From Isoetes taiwanensis (taxonomy: Eukaryota; Streptophyta; Lycopodiopsida; Isoetales; Isoetaceae), in assembly GCA_021234155.1 (NCBI GenBank), contig JAJEKV010000072.1:6534199-6598198 (forward strand): a DNA stretch of 64,000 nt, read 5' to 3'. A model generated the notes under the pieces. It was not told the DNA's origin, did not search any database, and worked only from the letters and a program-made list of their open reading frames with translations. Of the stretch, positions 40,036-49,563 are shown in pieces. The position numbers were made by a program, and so were the translations under genes. Position 1 is the stretch's first letter, and each line of letters begins with the position of its first letter.

Positions 40036-40545
40036 TCAAGACCCTTCTCCAGAATGTCTTGGGGTGCCGATCCAGGAGACCAAACATCTGTTGCTAATGC
40101 TCTGCGAGATAGCTGGCTTTCTTGTTCTTGAGGAAGAAGCGGTATCGACTGATGGCCTGTAGGCGGGAGGTGGAATCAGTGACTTGCCGGAGTGTGCGCT
40201 TGAGCTCCCGACACTCATCATCGAACCACCTGTTGTGGGGGAAGGTGGTAGCGCCCGAGGGTCGCCGTGAGCGGCCTCTCCCAAAGCATATCTCGCCACC
40301 GCCGGAATTTGAGTCGCCACGCCAGATTGCTGTTGAAGTGTGGGGAGTTGCAGCGGTCCTGCAAGGTCATGCTCAAGCAGCTGGGCATAGATCCATGCAT
40401 GGCGGTAGTCCAGGCGTAGCTGAGGCACCTGGGGTGTTGCGGCAGTAGATGCACGGAGAGCTTGCCAGTGGAGATGCACGAACAGGGGCTGGTGGTCCGA
40501 GTCTACTTCCTCGTCCCCAGTGACTGTTCCAATGGAAAAATGGGC
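40036..40545 (-). pseudogene. LINE endonuclease C-terminus and linker
   Basis: Reads VAHFSIGTVTGDEEVDSDHQ then PLFVHLHWQAL, the conserved end of the AP-endonuclease domain, followed by an Ala/Gln/Leu-rich linker (for example LDYRHAWIYAQLLEHDL). The catalytic N-terminal part of the endonuclease is missing because the sequence runs into the (GA)n tract. Confidence 0.7.
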
Positions 40546-40552
40546 AACTAGG

Positions 40553-40719
<167 letters not shown>

Positions 40720-41104
40720 AAAACATCTTCATTTTCTACCCTCAAAACGATTGTTTCTAACTCCCCTTTGATCGGTTCTTGATTTTATGAGTCGATGAAT
40801 TAGCCAAGGTTACTTGACCAAAGGGACAAGAGCATTCAAAAACCTCCTTCCATTTTAGAACAATCCAAGTCAGACTTGGAAGTTGAAAAGCAACAGTAAA
40901 ACAATTAGCTTTCTGACAACAATAAAAGGATAAGCTTTACGGAAGTTTACTCGTTAAACTCAAAGCACTCAAAGAAAATTGTTACTTCTAGGCTATTATG
41001 TTTGCAAATGCTTTTTACAAAAAAGTTGGTTTAGGAAAAAAAGTTTTAATAAGAAATTGTGCAATTGCGAAGGCAAAAGCCATTAATAATAGCATTAGGT
41101 CACT

Positions 41105-41166
41105 AAAAATAACAAGGTGCTGCGCACGAGGGGTTGCCCTTCGATGACGCGAAATCGTGTTTTTAT
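41105..41166 (-). repeat. dispersed repeat, copy 2 (inverted partner of 35.3 kb)
   Basis: Contains AACAAGGTGCTGCGCAC and GGGTTGCCCTTCG, the inverted form of the copy at 35330-35391. The pair encloses the foldback, the gene pieces at 37 kb and the LINE. Confidence 0.6.
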
Positions 41167-41410
41167 GATTTCTGTTTCGGCATTTATTTTCATGTTTTTT
41201 ATTTGATTGTTCTTTAAGATTGAACTTGAATGCTGATTTGTTTTTTTCATCTGATTTGTCTCTTTTGATCGCTTATATATTGTAAGGGAGCAAGAAATAA
41301 GGATATAAGAATTGGAATTTGGACATTCTAATTTCCTTTGCTTTGTTTGCAATGTACATGGTGAAAGAACTTTGCTTTAGTAAAACATCATTGGTTCTAC
41401 AACTATATCA

Positions 41411-41465
41411 TTGGTCTCCGTGGACGTTAAAAAAACTATTCTATTCTATTCTATTCTATTCTATT
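41411..41465 (+). mobile_element. LINE 3'-end stub with (CTATT)n tail and target-site duplication
   Basis: TTGGTCTCCGTGGACGT followed by an A-run and CTATT units. The GGTCTCCGTGGACG string and CTATT-type tail match the 3' end of the LINE at 37.85 kb in inverted orientation. The stub is flanked by the 8-bp direct repeat CTATATCA (41403-41410 and 41466-41473). This is what an extremely 5'-truncated insertion by target-primed reverse transcription looks like. Confidence 0.65.
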
Positions 41466-41473
41466 CTATATCA

Positions 41474-43008
41474 AAACGTATAGCTTCCAAAATATAGCTT
41501 TATAACCTTTGGTAATTCCTCATAAATCCACTTTAAAATTCCTGGTTTGTTACCCTTGGTCACGCAGGCGTCAAAATAGACCAATCCAAAACTCATAGCA
41601 TACATTCGTGCTAGATTTTGGAGACTATAAAGTCGAGGAGCCATTTCTTGCAAATACCATTCCCTACAATATACAAAAATATATATTTTAGAGTCAGAGA
41701 TAAGATCAGAGGAAGAATACTTGTTTTATTCCCATACGTGCACACAAGAAATCTGCAGGCATACAAACTGCAAACACAAAAATCAAGAAATTAGAAAAGA
41801 TAAACAAAACAAGCTCGCTACCAAGACCCAAGGGCCGGGACCTGCACAGTAAATCTCGTATGGATGCTTTGGACCTAATATGGATTCGAGATGTACTAGA
41901 CAACGTGTATGCAACCGTCGACGCTGCTTGTGTCTTGGTTGTCCACATAAATTTTTACCCAATATATCTTTTTTTCCTATTTTAATCAATGAGATAACAA
42001 AGTATTTTTCCAGGTCGTTACTAAAAGCTGGCAACGTCGGGCATCCATCACTAATCACATATACGAGGATATATTTTAATCAATCATTTATTAGCTTGTA
42101 GTCGTTGGCTTTTAATGGCCTAGATAGATAAGATAAGATAGAATAGGCCCACGACAATAAGATACTTCATGTTTTAATAAATAGCTTATAGCCCATATAA
42201 GGTAAAGATTAAATGGATTCACTACTTATATTTAGGCACTGAAGTGAATATTTATTTATATATGCACAATTGAACATTGCCTTTTTGTTAACATTCCCGA
42301 GGGTCAACATTGGCATCCACATAACATGGGCCATTGTTTTTCCTTCGAAATTAAAACGGAGAGGGCAATTCATATGCTTTGCTTACATAAAAGTTGGGTT
42401 TTTTCTTTTCTTCACCTTTTTTTTTTTGGGGGGATGATGAACTTTTGGAGGCTTTTTTGCATATCGTGGGAAATGTTTATGCAATTTGCATGAGTGGGGC
42501 ATATTTAATAATGTAGTGGGGCATCTGAATATTTAGTCATGTAGCGGGACATATTTAGTCATGTAGAATTTGCACATAGTGGGCCATATTTAGGCAATGT
42601 CATGTTCACTATTAGGAAAAAAAGCAATCATGAACTTTGGTTTAAACTAAGTATACCATCCATTTTGTACATTCCAAATTGAAGCACTCAAAGTAAATGT
42701 TGAATGGACTCACTACTTGTTTCTTGCCATGCACCATAACGCTAGACCATTCATTTTCGCGTTTACACCACTCATTGTGTTGAACACTAAACAAGATCAT
42801 TCTACAATACACATATGATATACTCAACATTGCTACATGAAAAAAAAAATATGTACAATGGTCGTGAGGTAAAAATGGTGATAATGGTGATGGGAAGCAC
42901 CAAAATAATCTTAAAGCATTTCTAGATGCAAATAGTTTTGCAAGATGCTTTAGATAGCACCTTTCTAGATAGCATTTTCCATGTATGAAGGTAAGCAGTG
43001 CTTGATAC
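41474..43008. other. intergenic, no supported gene
   Basis: AT-rich. A degenerate short repeat around GGGGCATATTTAGTCATGTAG occurs three or four times near 42490-42600. The long minus-strand frame at 42642-43046 lies over the 3' end of the phosphatase gene in another frame and is probably its 3' flank. Confidence 0.4.
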
Positions 43009-44310
43009 TTAGGCAGATAAGTGTATCCTATGGATGATGCGTCCATTTATGTCATAGAAAATTAGGTGCAATTTGCGCGGACTAACAGAAATAGAGATGA
43101 AGCCTTGGCATCATAATAAAACTAGAGACCATTGTCATTGGCATTAGGGGCTATGCCTTTCCAGGCTTTAGAACCTCCACCACTTGTCACAAAGTGGAAC
43201 TTGCTGCAAAAAGAAGCAAAACAATATTTAAAGCATTAGGCTAGCGAAAAACACACAACAACTTGTAAGCAGTACAGATAAAGATGCAGAAAAAAGATGG
43301 GACAAATTTCACAAGAAAGGAAAAAAGAAAACAAAAATCATACCTTGTCGTCACGTTTCATGTATTCCAAGCAATGATCATGGCCATTAAGATACATATG
43401 CACGTTATGGGCCTAAAAAATCAATAAATGTCAAATTGAGTTATGGAAGACAAATTGAAGGCATGTCGGTTTCTACTATCATCATGGTTTGTTTTGATGA
43501 ATGAGCCCATTTGGCCAGTTGATGAAAGAAGGATTTTTTTTTTTAACAAGAAATATAAAACTATCCAAAGGCCACAACATGACGAAAGGCATTTATCCAG
43601 GTTTGAGGGAAAAAACAATACATAGCCCATCACTCTACTAGTGGAGAGATGGATTTTTCTTTGGTGAAATAAAAAAGAGCAAAAGGAAAATTTAAGCTAG
43701 ATCCTGCTTACTTCTAAAATGGAAAGGATCTGATTTACAACTTCAACTGTATCCCCATGATTGCCAAAGCTCCTAATAGTGTGGGTGCCAACCACAATCT
43801 TCCATGTAGCTTTAGATGCCTCCAATGTGCTGCTCAGATTCTAAACCAATCCAAATTTTGCCGTTGGTTTTGTATTAGAACTATGGCCTCCTGTAATGAC
43901 AGATCTCCTTTTTTTTCAGGACGGTTTTTCAGTCTAAAAAAAAAATCTCTGTTGTAAGATCAAAATAATACCTCTAGTTTTGCTTTGAGATGCTCTTCCC
44001 GAGGTTCAAGCCCTCTCCAATCACAGGGCTTAGAGTAGTTAGGGTTGAAATACTCGTCCACAAACGGGGTTGTGTCTATGAAAAAGAGCTCTAAGTATGC
44101 TGCCGAAGCTGGGAAAAAGTAAAATTAAATACAACCTAGATGTTCATGTTTTTGGTAGATAAACCAGGATAGATCATTTGATTCTGTAGGAGAAATATAA
44201 GAATATAAACCTTCAACAGATGCTTTTTGCAGATTTAAAGAAAGTTGAGAATCTCTTGTGCAATGCCATCTAGAGTCACGAAGAGTGTGGTAGCTAGTGG
44301 AGATAACTGC
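43009..44310 (-). pseudogene. purple acid phosphatase, 5'-truncated and broken
   Basis: Five exons with good GT-AG borders and matching phases: 44310-44211, 44108-43972, 43840-43712, 43412-43344 and 43199-43009. They encode DSRWHC, then LFFIDTTPFVDEYF, then WKIVVGTHTIRSFGNHGD, then YLNGHDHCLEYM, then FVTSGGGSKAWKG and a C-terminus ending in LIFYDINGRIIHR. This is the C-terminal half of the small plant PAP17/TRAP type: a secreted or vacuolar metallophosphoesterase with a binuclear metal centre. The exons for GDWG, GDNFY and GNHD are absent. The expected metal-ligand His in VVGHH is Thr (VVGTH). The last exon has TAG at 43122-43124 and a one-base deletion near 43107. Probably a non-functional duplicate. 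Confidence 0.8.
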
Positions 44311-44357
44311 CTCGGAGTAAAAAAAATAACTCTAACATCTGTACATCAGAGAAAATT

Positions 44358-44702
44358 TTCACTAATGAAGATATTTTTGAGCTTAATTCAGCACTGAAAG
44401 ACATTGGCCAGGCTAGGGAAGTGCATGCTTTTGCAGAGAAGAAATGGAAAGATAATGCAGTGGCGCAATGGCAACTCTACCTACAATTTGCAACATCTCT
44501 ACTGGCTGCATTTGCAGCATCAGTGGGCTTGTGCAAGGTGGAGGCAGAGCGCTACATACTCAAATGCTCAGGCTGGATAAAAATACATAATCTGTGGACC
44601 AAGCTACTTCAGAAAACAAAACAGACAAACAGAAGCACGTCTAAGTACATTGAGAACTTCCACAACCTGCATATTTATCATAAAATAACAAAAGTAGAAT
44701 AG
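44358..44702 (+). other. possible exon, unknown protein
   Basis: The plus-strand frame reads TNEDIFELNSALKDIG, AREVHAFAEKKWKDNAVAQW and LYLQFATSLLAAFAASVGL, with coding-like composition. It lies just upstream of the surviving phosphatase exons but on the opposite strand, so it is not part of that gene. No family was recognised. Confidence 0.22.
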
Positions 44703-44834
44703 ACACAAGAACATAGCTTAGTATGAAGCTTACAGTTTCAAGTTCTTCAATGTACTGCTTTGAACATAATATCCGAGAAGAATGTTGGAAGAGTGTGTGT
44801 TTGACGTTGAAGAATGATGGTAAATTATGTCTCG

Positions 44835-44886
44835 TCAATCCACAAGAAGAACATGCTTAATCAATCCACAAGAAGAACATGCTTAA
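44835..44886. repeat. 26-bp tandem duplication
   Basis: TCAATCCACAAGAAGAACAT plus GCTTAA occurs twice in direct succession with no mismatch. Confidence 0.85.
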
Positions 44887-44930
44887 GTAAGTTCAGATCT
44901 GTATGTTAGGAACTTTTTCTAGTCTGAGAA

Positions 44931-45076
44931 TGTAATCGCGTAGTATACATCATAGATACACCTTCTACATAGATAGATGCCAATGGAATCAGAAAATGGA
45001 GAGTGTAATCGTGTAGTATACATCATAGATACAGCTTCTACATAGATAGGTGAAAATGGAATCAGAAAATGGAGAG
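44931..45076. repeat. 73-bp tandem duplication
   Basis: Two adjacent units starting TGTAATCG-GTAGTATACAT and ending AATCAGAAAATGGAGAG, differing at only a few positions. With the 26-bp duplication just to the left, this is a local hot spot for tandem duplication. Confidence 0.85.
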
Positions 45077-45327
45077 AGCACGGCCATTCCCTGTACACTA
45101 TTACAAGCAAAAGCAAAAGAAATGTTTCAAAAACTTAAGGAACAGGACACATGCGGGAAAAAAAAGGGGGAAAAAATCCAGAAGAAAAAGGAGCAGAGAC
45201 AAAAACCCATAGGGCAGGTTATAAAATCCTCTGGAAGGTCATGAAATTCTATATTCTAGAGAAATGAATGGAGATCATACCTTGATCCTTTTAAGATAAT
45301 CAATCTGAGTTCCTCCAGTCTCCACCT

Positions 45328-45885
45328 TCAAGGACTAACAGAAAACTTTAAGCTCCCCATCAGCAGCATCATCGAGAACCAGCAATTTATACCGATGTGG
45401 AGGATAATCCTTAGAGGAAAAGGAGGCTTGCTATTCAACCATGGCGGTATCAGAAGCTCAACGCAATACATCAGACTGCTCAAAAAATACCCACATTCGC
45501 ATAACAATATGACGATCACCCATGGCGCTCCAAGAACTTCTCTGTACTCTCTGCTATACCGACTGATTTTAAAGCCCAAATATGCAGCAAAGGAAATCAG
45601 ATGAGCAATAACCATGAAGCTGCTGAAAATGTAATGAATCAGAGGCTTGTATCTGATGCTGCTCTGTTTCTGATCCACTACCTTTTCCAGCAAATGGGCT
45701 CGTGATAAAATCGACGTGATAAAATCAACCCCTGCACAGTAAATCTCGAATGCAAGCAGTAAATTAGCAAGTCGATCTTTCTTGAGCGACACCTAATGCA
45801 GTGTGGAACCAGGGAGAGGTAGAATCTCCATCCTCACGTCGGCTCCCGCTTTTCGACTCATTTCTCTCATGCCGATGGCCTCCAT
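45328..45885 (-). pseudogene. multi-pass membrane protein with one in-frame TAG
   Basis: From ATG at 45885 the frame reads MEAIGMREMSRKAGADVRME and PLPGSTLH, then TAG (45793-45795), then stays open for 154 codons. That part has an amphipathic start (SLKKDRLANLLLAFEIYCAG) and at least three hydrophobic segments: LIHYIFSSFMVIAHLISFAA, WVIVILLCECGYFLSSLMYC and HIGINCWFSMMLLMG. The coding signal on both sides of the stop in one frame suggests a mutated codon, probably CAG. An AG directly precedes the second part, so a spliced start is an alternative. No family was recognised. In the last 40 codons another frame (PPHRYKLLVLDDAADGELK) is also protein-like. Confidence 0.4.
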
Positions 45886-46108
45886 GCATCCAAACTTCCG
45901 GTTAGCCGGTATGCACAGCAGCCGCCTGGCAACAGGGACGACCTAGCATTTACAGCTTACAGCAGGTTTTTAGCAGTTTTTGGCATATTCTAGGCATATG
46001 TTAGCATATACCATGAATATGCCAAAAACCCACATAAACAAGGGATTGCCCCCCCTAGGGGCAACCCAAAAATAAAAGACAAAGCAAAAAGTTATCTACT
46101 TACTTAAA
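45886..46108. other. short spacer with palindromic strings
   Basis: Includes an inverted pair GGCATATTC/GAATATGCC near 45979-46023 and GCCCCCCTAGGGGC near 46050. No gene. Confidence 0.4.
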
Positions 46109-46226
46109 ATGTTTTTGCCCATTCTCTTTCATGCCGGTGTGTCCTTTTCAGGGTGTGACTTTTGGAAGCAAAAAACTGGTTATCCGGCCAAATGCCTTCT
46201 TTCCGGCTATCTTCCCCTTGCGTTAC
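46109..46226 (+). repeat. 118-bp core repeat, copy 1 of 3
   Basis: Starts ATGTTTTTGCCCATTCTC and ends TTCCCCTTGCGTTAC. The same core lies at 50119-50236 and 54370-54486 with few differences. Here it stands alone, without the longer duplicated flanks of the other two copies, so it was probably a mobile or duplicated unit before the segmental duplication. Confidence 0.8.
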
Positions 46227-46456
46227 TGTGACGTTCCAGCATAATATACGCCCCGAATATGTATATAATACTGCCACGTCACCCGTACATGTCACGGATA
46301 ACATGTACTTAGTGGCCGTAATAGGTTGCACCTAGGGGGCAAGAGTTGCACCTAGGGGGGCAACTTCGAATATTGTGCATGTTAAATAAACATACACAAT
46401 TATAAACCCCATGGACCCCATTGCCAAATGGCTAAACCCCATTTGCCAATGTTTAA

Positions 46457-46510
46457 TCTAACCCTAAGGGTTTCTATAAAAGGGCTTCCCCTTAAACCCT
46501 AAACCCTTTT
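46457..46510 (+). promoter_or_regulatory. telo-box/TATA promoter candidate
   Basis: CTATAAAAGGGC at about 46474 with AAACCCTAAACCC about 20 bp downstream and AACCCTAAGGGTTT upstream. A TATA box combined with AAACCCTAA telo-boxes is typical of plant promoters for translation and cell-growth genes. Transcription would start near 46500. Confidence 0.45.
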
Positions 46511-46682
46511 CTTCTCTTTGCATTTTAGGGTTTTCATAGAGCTCCCTTCCCTTTTCGCATTTAGGGTTCTCTTGAGCCATTCCAGCCAAGCTAAGAACCA
46601 AATTCGCATTGCCAGGCTCTGAAAAGCCGCCTTTGCACAACAGATCGTTGAGTAGCAGCCATCTTCAGCAAGATCAGGGACA

Positions 46683-46721
46683 TGGATGTATTCCGAGGAT
46701 CTGGAGAAGGTCATGGACCAG
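46683..46721 (+). other. possible short first exon
   Basis: About 180 bp downstream of the promoter candidate an ATG opens MDVFRGSGEGHGP, followed by a GTAATC donor-like site. No second exon could be placed with confidence, though 47659-47811 (after a TCCGCAG acceptor-like site) is open. The protein is not recognised. Confidence 0.2.
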
Positions 46722-47987
46722 GTAATCAGTCATTCTGTTGTGCAAAGCCGCCTTTAGGCTAGGCAGTAAAGTAGTTTAGCATATTCATTAAGCCATAGAG
46801 GCCTTGTAGATCCCAAGATCATAAGCCCTAACGACTGAACCTAACTCTAGAAGTTAGATAGATAGATTAGATGTTGATCTTCATTTCAGTTCTGTGATGA
46901 TGTTGGTATTTCACTCTGTGATCTCCATGTATTGGGAAGGGGGGTAGAGGCTTAAAGCCTGTATAGCAGATGATTCTAGGCAACCTACTAGTTCCCAATT
47001 ACTTGCGGCCTGCGCACAGGAGCCCATCGGGTTGTGGGTTGAGGGACTAGACCGGCAGAACAATGGGGTACTTGTCCCAACACAGAACAATCCCTCTGGT
47101 GTGTAAAGCCTACCGGGGATCCCTGTGGACTAGGCTTAATGGCTTGCCACTGCATGTGGGCAAGACATGAGCTCGACACCCGTGGAGTGATGTGTCACTC
47201 TCCATTGGATTCAAGTCGAATAAGGGCAGTGGCCCTCTAGTCACCTGTGTTGGGCATGGAAGTCCCTGGAGGAGAGGCGACTCTCTTCCTGCCTCATCAG
47301 GGCTGGAGAGATGCAACCCAGCAGTAGCCTTTTTGGCTATGCACCTGGCAGGCTACGATCCAGTCCCAACACTTCAACCCAATCTGCAAAGTGTGCACAG
47401 GAGGGGCGGATGGAGTGGACCACCCTTAGCCATGTTCTTATGCCAGCCAAATCCATGTGCCATGAATTCTGTCTGCAATGACTTCTGGAGGCCCAAGCCG
47501 TCGGTCATACCCTTGAGTCTGAGCCTGGGTAGGATTTCCTCTGCTGTTGTTGTTCATGTTGATGTTGTTATATTGATGAGGATATGATGTTTCACCCTTC
47601 GAGATGATTGTACTGTAATATTGTGTTATGTTCTCATTGTTTATTCACGCTTCCGCAGATAGGTCGACCCGATGGAAGACGGGTGAATGACACATCCACT
47701 CTTCCCTTGCTGGCTCATTCCACTGGGAGTGGAGTCAGGTGGATGGGCACTACCAGTTGGCTGTCAGGGGGAATGCTCCGTCTTCGAATACGATGTGTGC
47801 ATCGTATATGAAGCAAGGGACGTCACAATAGGACTAACAGTAGACTCAAGTCTTTGGAAATAGCCACCCAAGCAGGAACCTCGAAAATTGGAAAACTTTT
47901 TCCAATTTCTAGTATAGTAAATAGGTTAATGCTAAGTGAGTAATAAGTTTTAGCAGAAACCCTACCTAAAATGGCCAAAAAGAAGTG
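46722..47987. other. transcribed-leader-like spacer with short perfect hairpins
   Basis: GC-richer than the flanks with no recognised gene. Two short perfect stem-loops occur at its right end: ATACGATG-TGTG-CATCGTAT (47786-47805) and AAATTGGAAA-ACTT-TTTCCAATTT (47885-47908). Confidence 0.4.
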
Positions 47988-48059
47988 ACCCCTCACAGAG
48001 TGCGCCCAGACCAAATCCGTTTGGGATCCGATTTGATCCTGGCGCACTGTGTGAGTGGT
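47988..48059 (+). repeat. 72-nt near-palindrome, copy 1
   Basis: ACCCCTCACAGAGTGCGCC pairs with GGCGCACTGTGTGAGTGGT, and inside it CAGACCAAATC pairs with GATTTGATCCTG, around a CGTTTGGGATCC loop. Only isolated mismatches and one bulge interrupt the stem. Confidence 0.9.
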
Positions 48060-48201
48060 GGACCCATGTTGACCTAGTTAGATGCATAATTTAACTAACC
48101 TATTAGTGCATTTCAGCTTATTCCCTTGATTCTAGCTAGTTTTGCATGTTGAAACACTAATAAACCCCTTGTAAATTGAGAATTGGACCCAAAAGGAGGT
48201 G

Positions 48202-48273
48202 ACCCCTCACAGAGTGCGCCCATACCAAATCCGTTTGGGATCCGATTTGATCCTGGCGCACTGTGTGAGCGGT
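48202..48273 (+). repeat. 72-nt near-palindrome, copy 2
   Basis: Identical to copy 1 except for a few bases (for example CATACC for CAGACC and GAGCGGT for GAGTGGT). Same orientation by its asymmetric loop. Starts 214 bp after copy 1. Confidence 0.9.
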
Positions 48274-48360
48274 GGATGCTTTTTGGCTAAATAAACCTAA
48301 TGTACTCCTCATATCTACACTAATACCTTCTAGATTGGCCTAATATGGAATTGCAGGTCC

Positions 48361-48412
48361 AAACCCTAAATTAACCCTACCTATAAATTGAAAATTAGGG
48401 TTTCTCATTTGT
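48361..48412 (+). promoter_or_regulatory. telo-box/TATA promoter candidate for the H3-like gene
   Basis: AAACCCTAA (48361-48369) and its inverted form TTAGGGTTT (48395-48403) flank CTATAAATTG (48381-48390). This arrangement lies between palindrome copy 2 and the H3-like reading frame, about 80 bp before that frame opens. Confidence 0.45.
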
Positions 48413-48465
48413 CCTCAGCGCCTTCGGAGAACAGCTCGTCCCAGAAGACGATTTTTAGGCACTAG

Positions 48466-49563
48466 AGCTCGGATTGCTTCAAACCAAAATATGGCCTGCA
48501 CTCAAACAAACCGCTAAGATCAGAGCCCTCCTCGTCATACCAGCTTCAAGAGCTAGCATCTCAGAAGAAGGTCCGCCGCCTCGAGCGAGCCAAAGGAACA
48601 GAGGAGGAGCAGAGGCTTTCAAACCTCAACCCAGATGCCCAAGAGGAGGCCCCTGAGCACCAGGAGGAGGATCGGCCCCAAGACCTTGAGGAGGGGGCTG
48701 AAGAAGTTACAGAAGAAGAAGCTGGAGTAGGGAGCTCCAGAGGGAGCTCGAGAACCTGGCGAAAAAGGAAAAGAAGAGAAAGCGGGAGGGAGCGCCGGCG
48801 AGAGAAGGAGGAGCGCTGAAAATTGAAGGAAGAGAGGAGGCAGAAGAAGGAGGAGAGGAGGAAGCGCAGGGAGGAGCGCTTGAAGAAGAAAGCAGACAAG
48901 GGAAAAGCCCCTGCGCTGCCGAAAGACATGAAGCGGAAATTGAAGACGACCCCGGCCAAAGGCATCATCATTCAGGAGCCAGACCCCGAGAAGCCTCTGT
49001 CCTCATCTGACTCAGTGTCAGATGAGGAAAGAAGGATTCCCTCCCCAGCTGAGGGCTCAGGACCCTCGAACCCAGCAAACGAGGAGGAGGAGCAGGTAGC
49101 AGAGGTACCCGTACCCTAGGTGGCCTTCGCCAGAGCACCCGAGCAATGACAACAAGAAGCCGAGGCCGCAGCGGGAGTCATATGTACTCAAGCAGAAGCT
49201 TGAGTACAGGAAGAAAGTCAAGGAGTACACCCAGTACATGAAAATGTACGAGGCGTACTCCAAGTATTACGAGGAGTACAAGGTCACCTACATGGAGGGA
49301 GGACGGCCAACAAAGAAGAACACACTGAAGCCGCCCCCAGAGAGACCAGTACCTCCGAAGAAGCCGATTAGAAGAAAGGCTGACTCACGTTTTTCCAAGG
49401 CTGCTCGGGAGATCAAACATTTCTAGAGGAGCTATGGACTTTTGATACCAAGAGCCCCTTTCGCGAGACTCACTCGCGAAATCTAACAAGAATTCGACAA
49501 CACAAAGAGGGTCACGGATGACATGCTACTAGCGCTCCAAGAGGCAGCCGAGCTGACGTAGTA
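48466..49563 (+). pseudogene. histone H3-fold protein with long charged tail, broken
   Basis: One frame runs from 48466 to 49119 with a single TGA near 48820. It is acidic first (QEEAPEHQEEDRPQDLEE), then strongly basic (RKRKRRESGRERRREKEER), then Ser/Glu-rich. A one-base shift near 49110 leads into ESYVLKQKLEYRKKVKEYTQ, a Pro/Lys linker (PPPERPVPPKKPIRRK) and then KAAREIKHF, TAG, RSYGLLIPRAPFARLTREI, TAA, QEF, and ALQEAAELT before a stop at 49559. REI-K-F-x-S-LLI-PF-RL-REI-QEF and ALQEAAE follow histone H3 from the N-helix through helix 2 in order and spacing. The C-terminal helix 3 block is absent. A tail of over 250 residues is far longer than the roughly 40 of canonical H3. The tail length and PRAPFARL recall CENH3-type variants. 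No in-frame ATG was found at the 5' end. Confidence 0.72.

Larger units (their letters stand above)
37852..40551 (-). mobile_element. LINE retrotransposon, 5' truncated and decayed
   Basis: A non-LTR retrotransposon, which copies itself by target-primed reverse transcription. The 5' part near 40551-40430 keeps the end of an AP-endonuclease (FSIGTVTG, then DSDHQPLF, the SDH motif). Next come a linker, GVRQGCP, and a long RT frame at 38205-39326 with SPTLFGLYID and the catalytic YADD (LIYADDINLLA). A C-terminal Cys/His segment follows (EDECHALQVCP). Frameshifts separate endonuclease, RT start and zinc segment. The 3' UTR ends in GGTCTCCGTGGACG and an A/T-rich (CTATT)-type tail. The (GA)n microsatellite adjoins the truncated 5' end. 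Confidence 0.85.

Noticed and set aside
42642-43046. 134-codon minus-strand ORF
   Set aside because: It overlaps the last phosphatase exon in a different frame and is AT-rich 3' flank.
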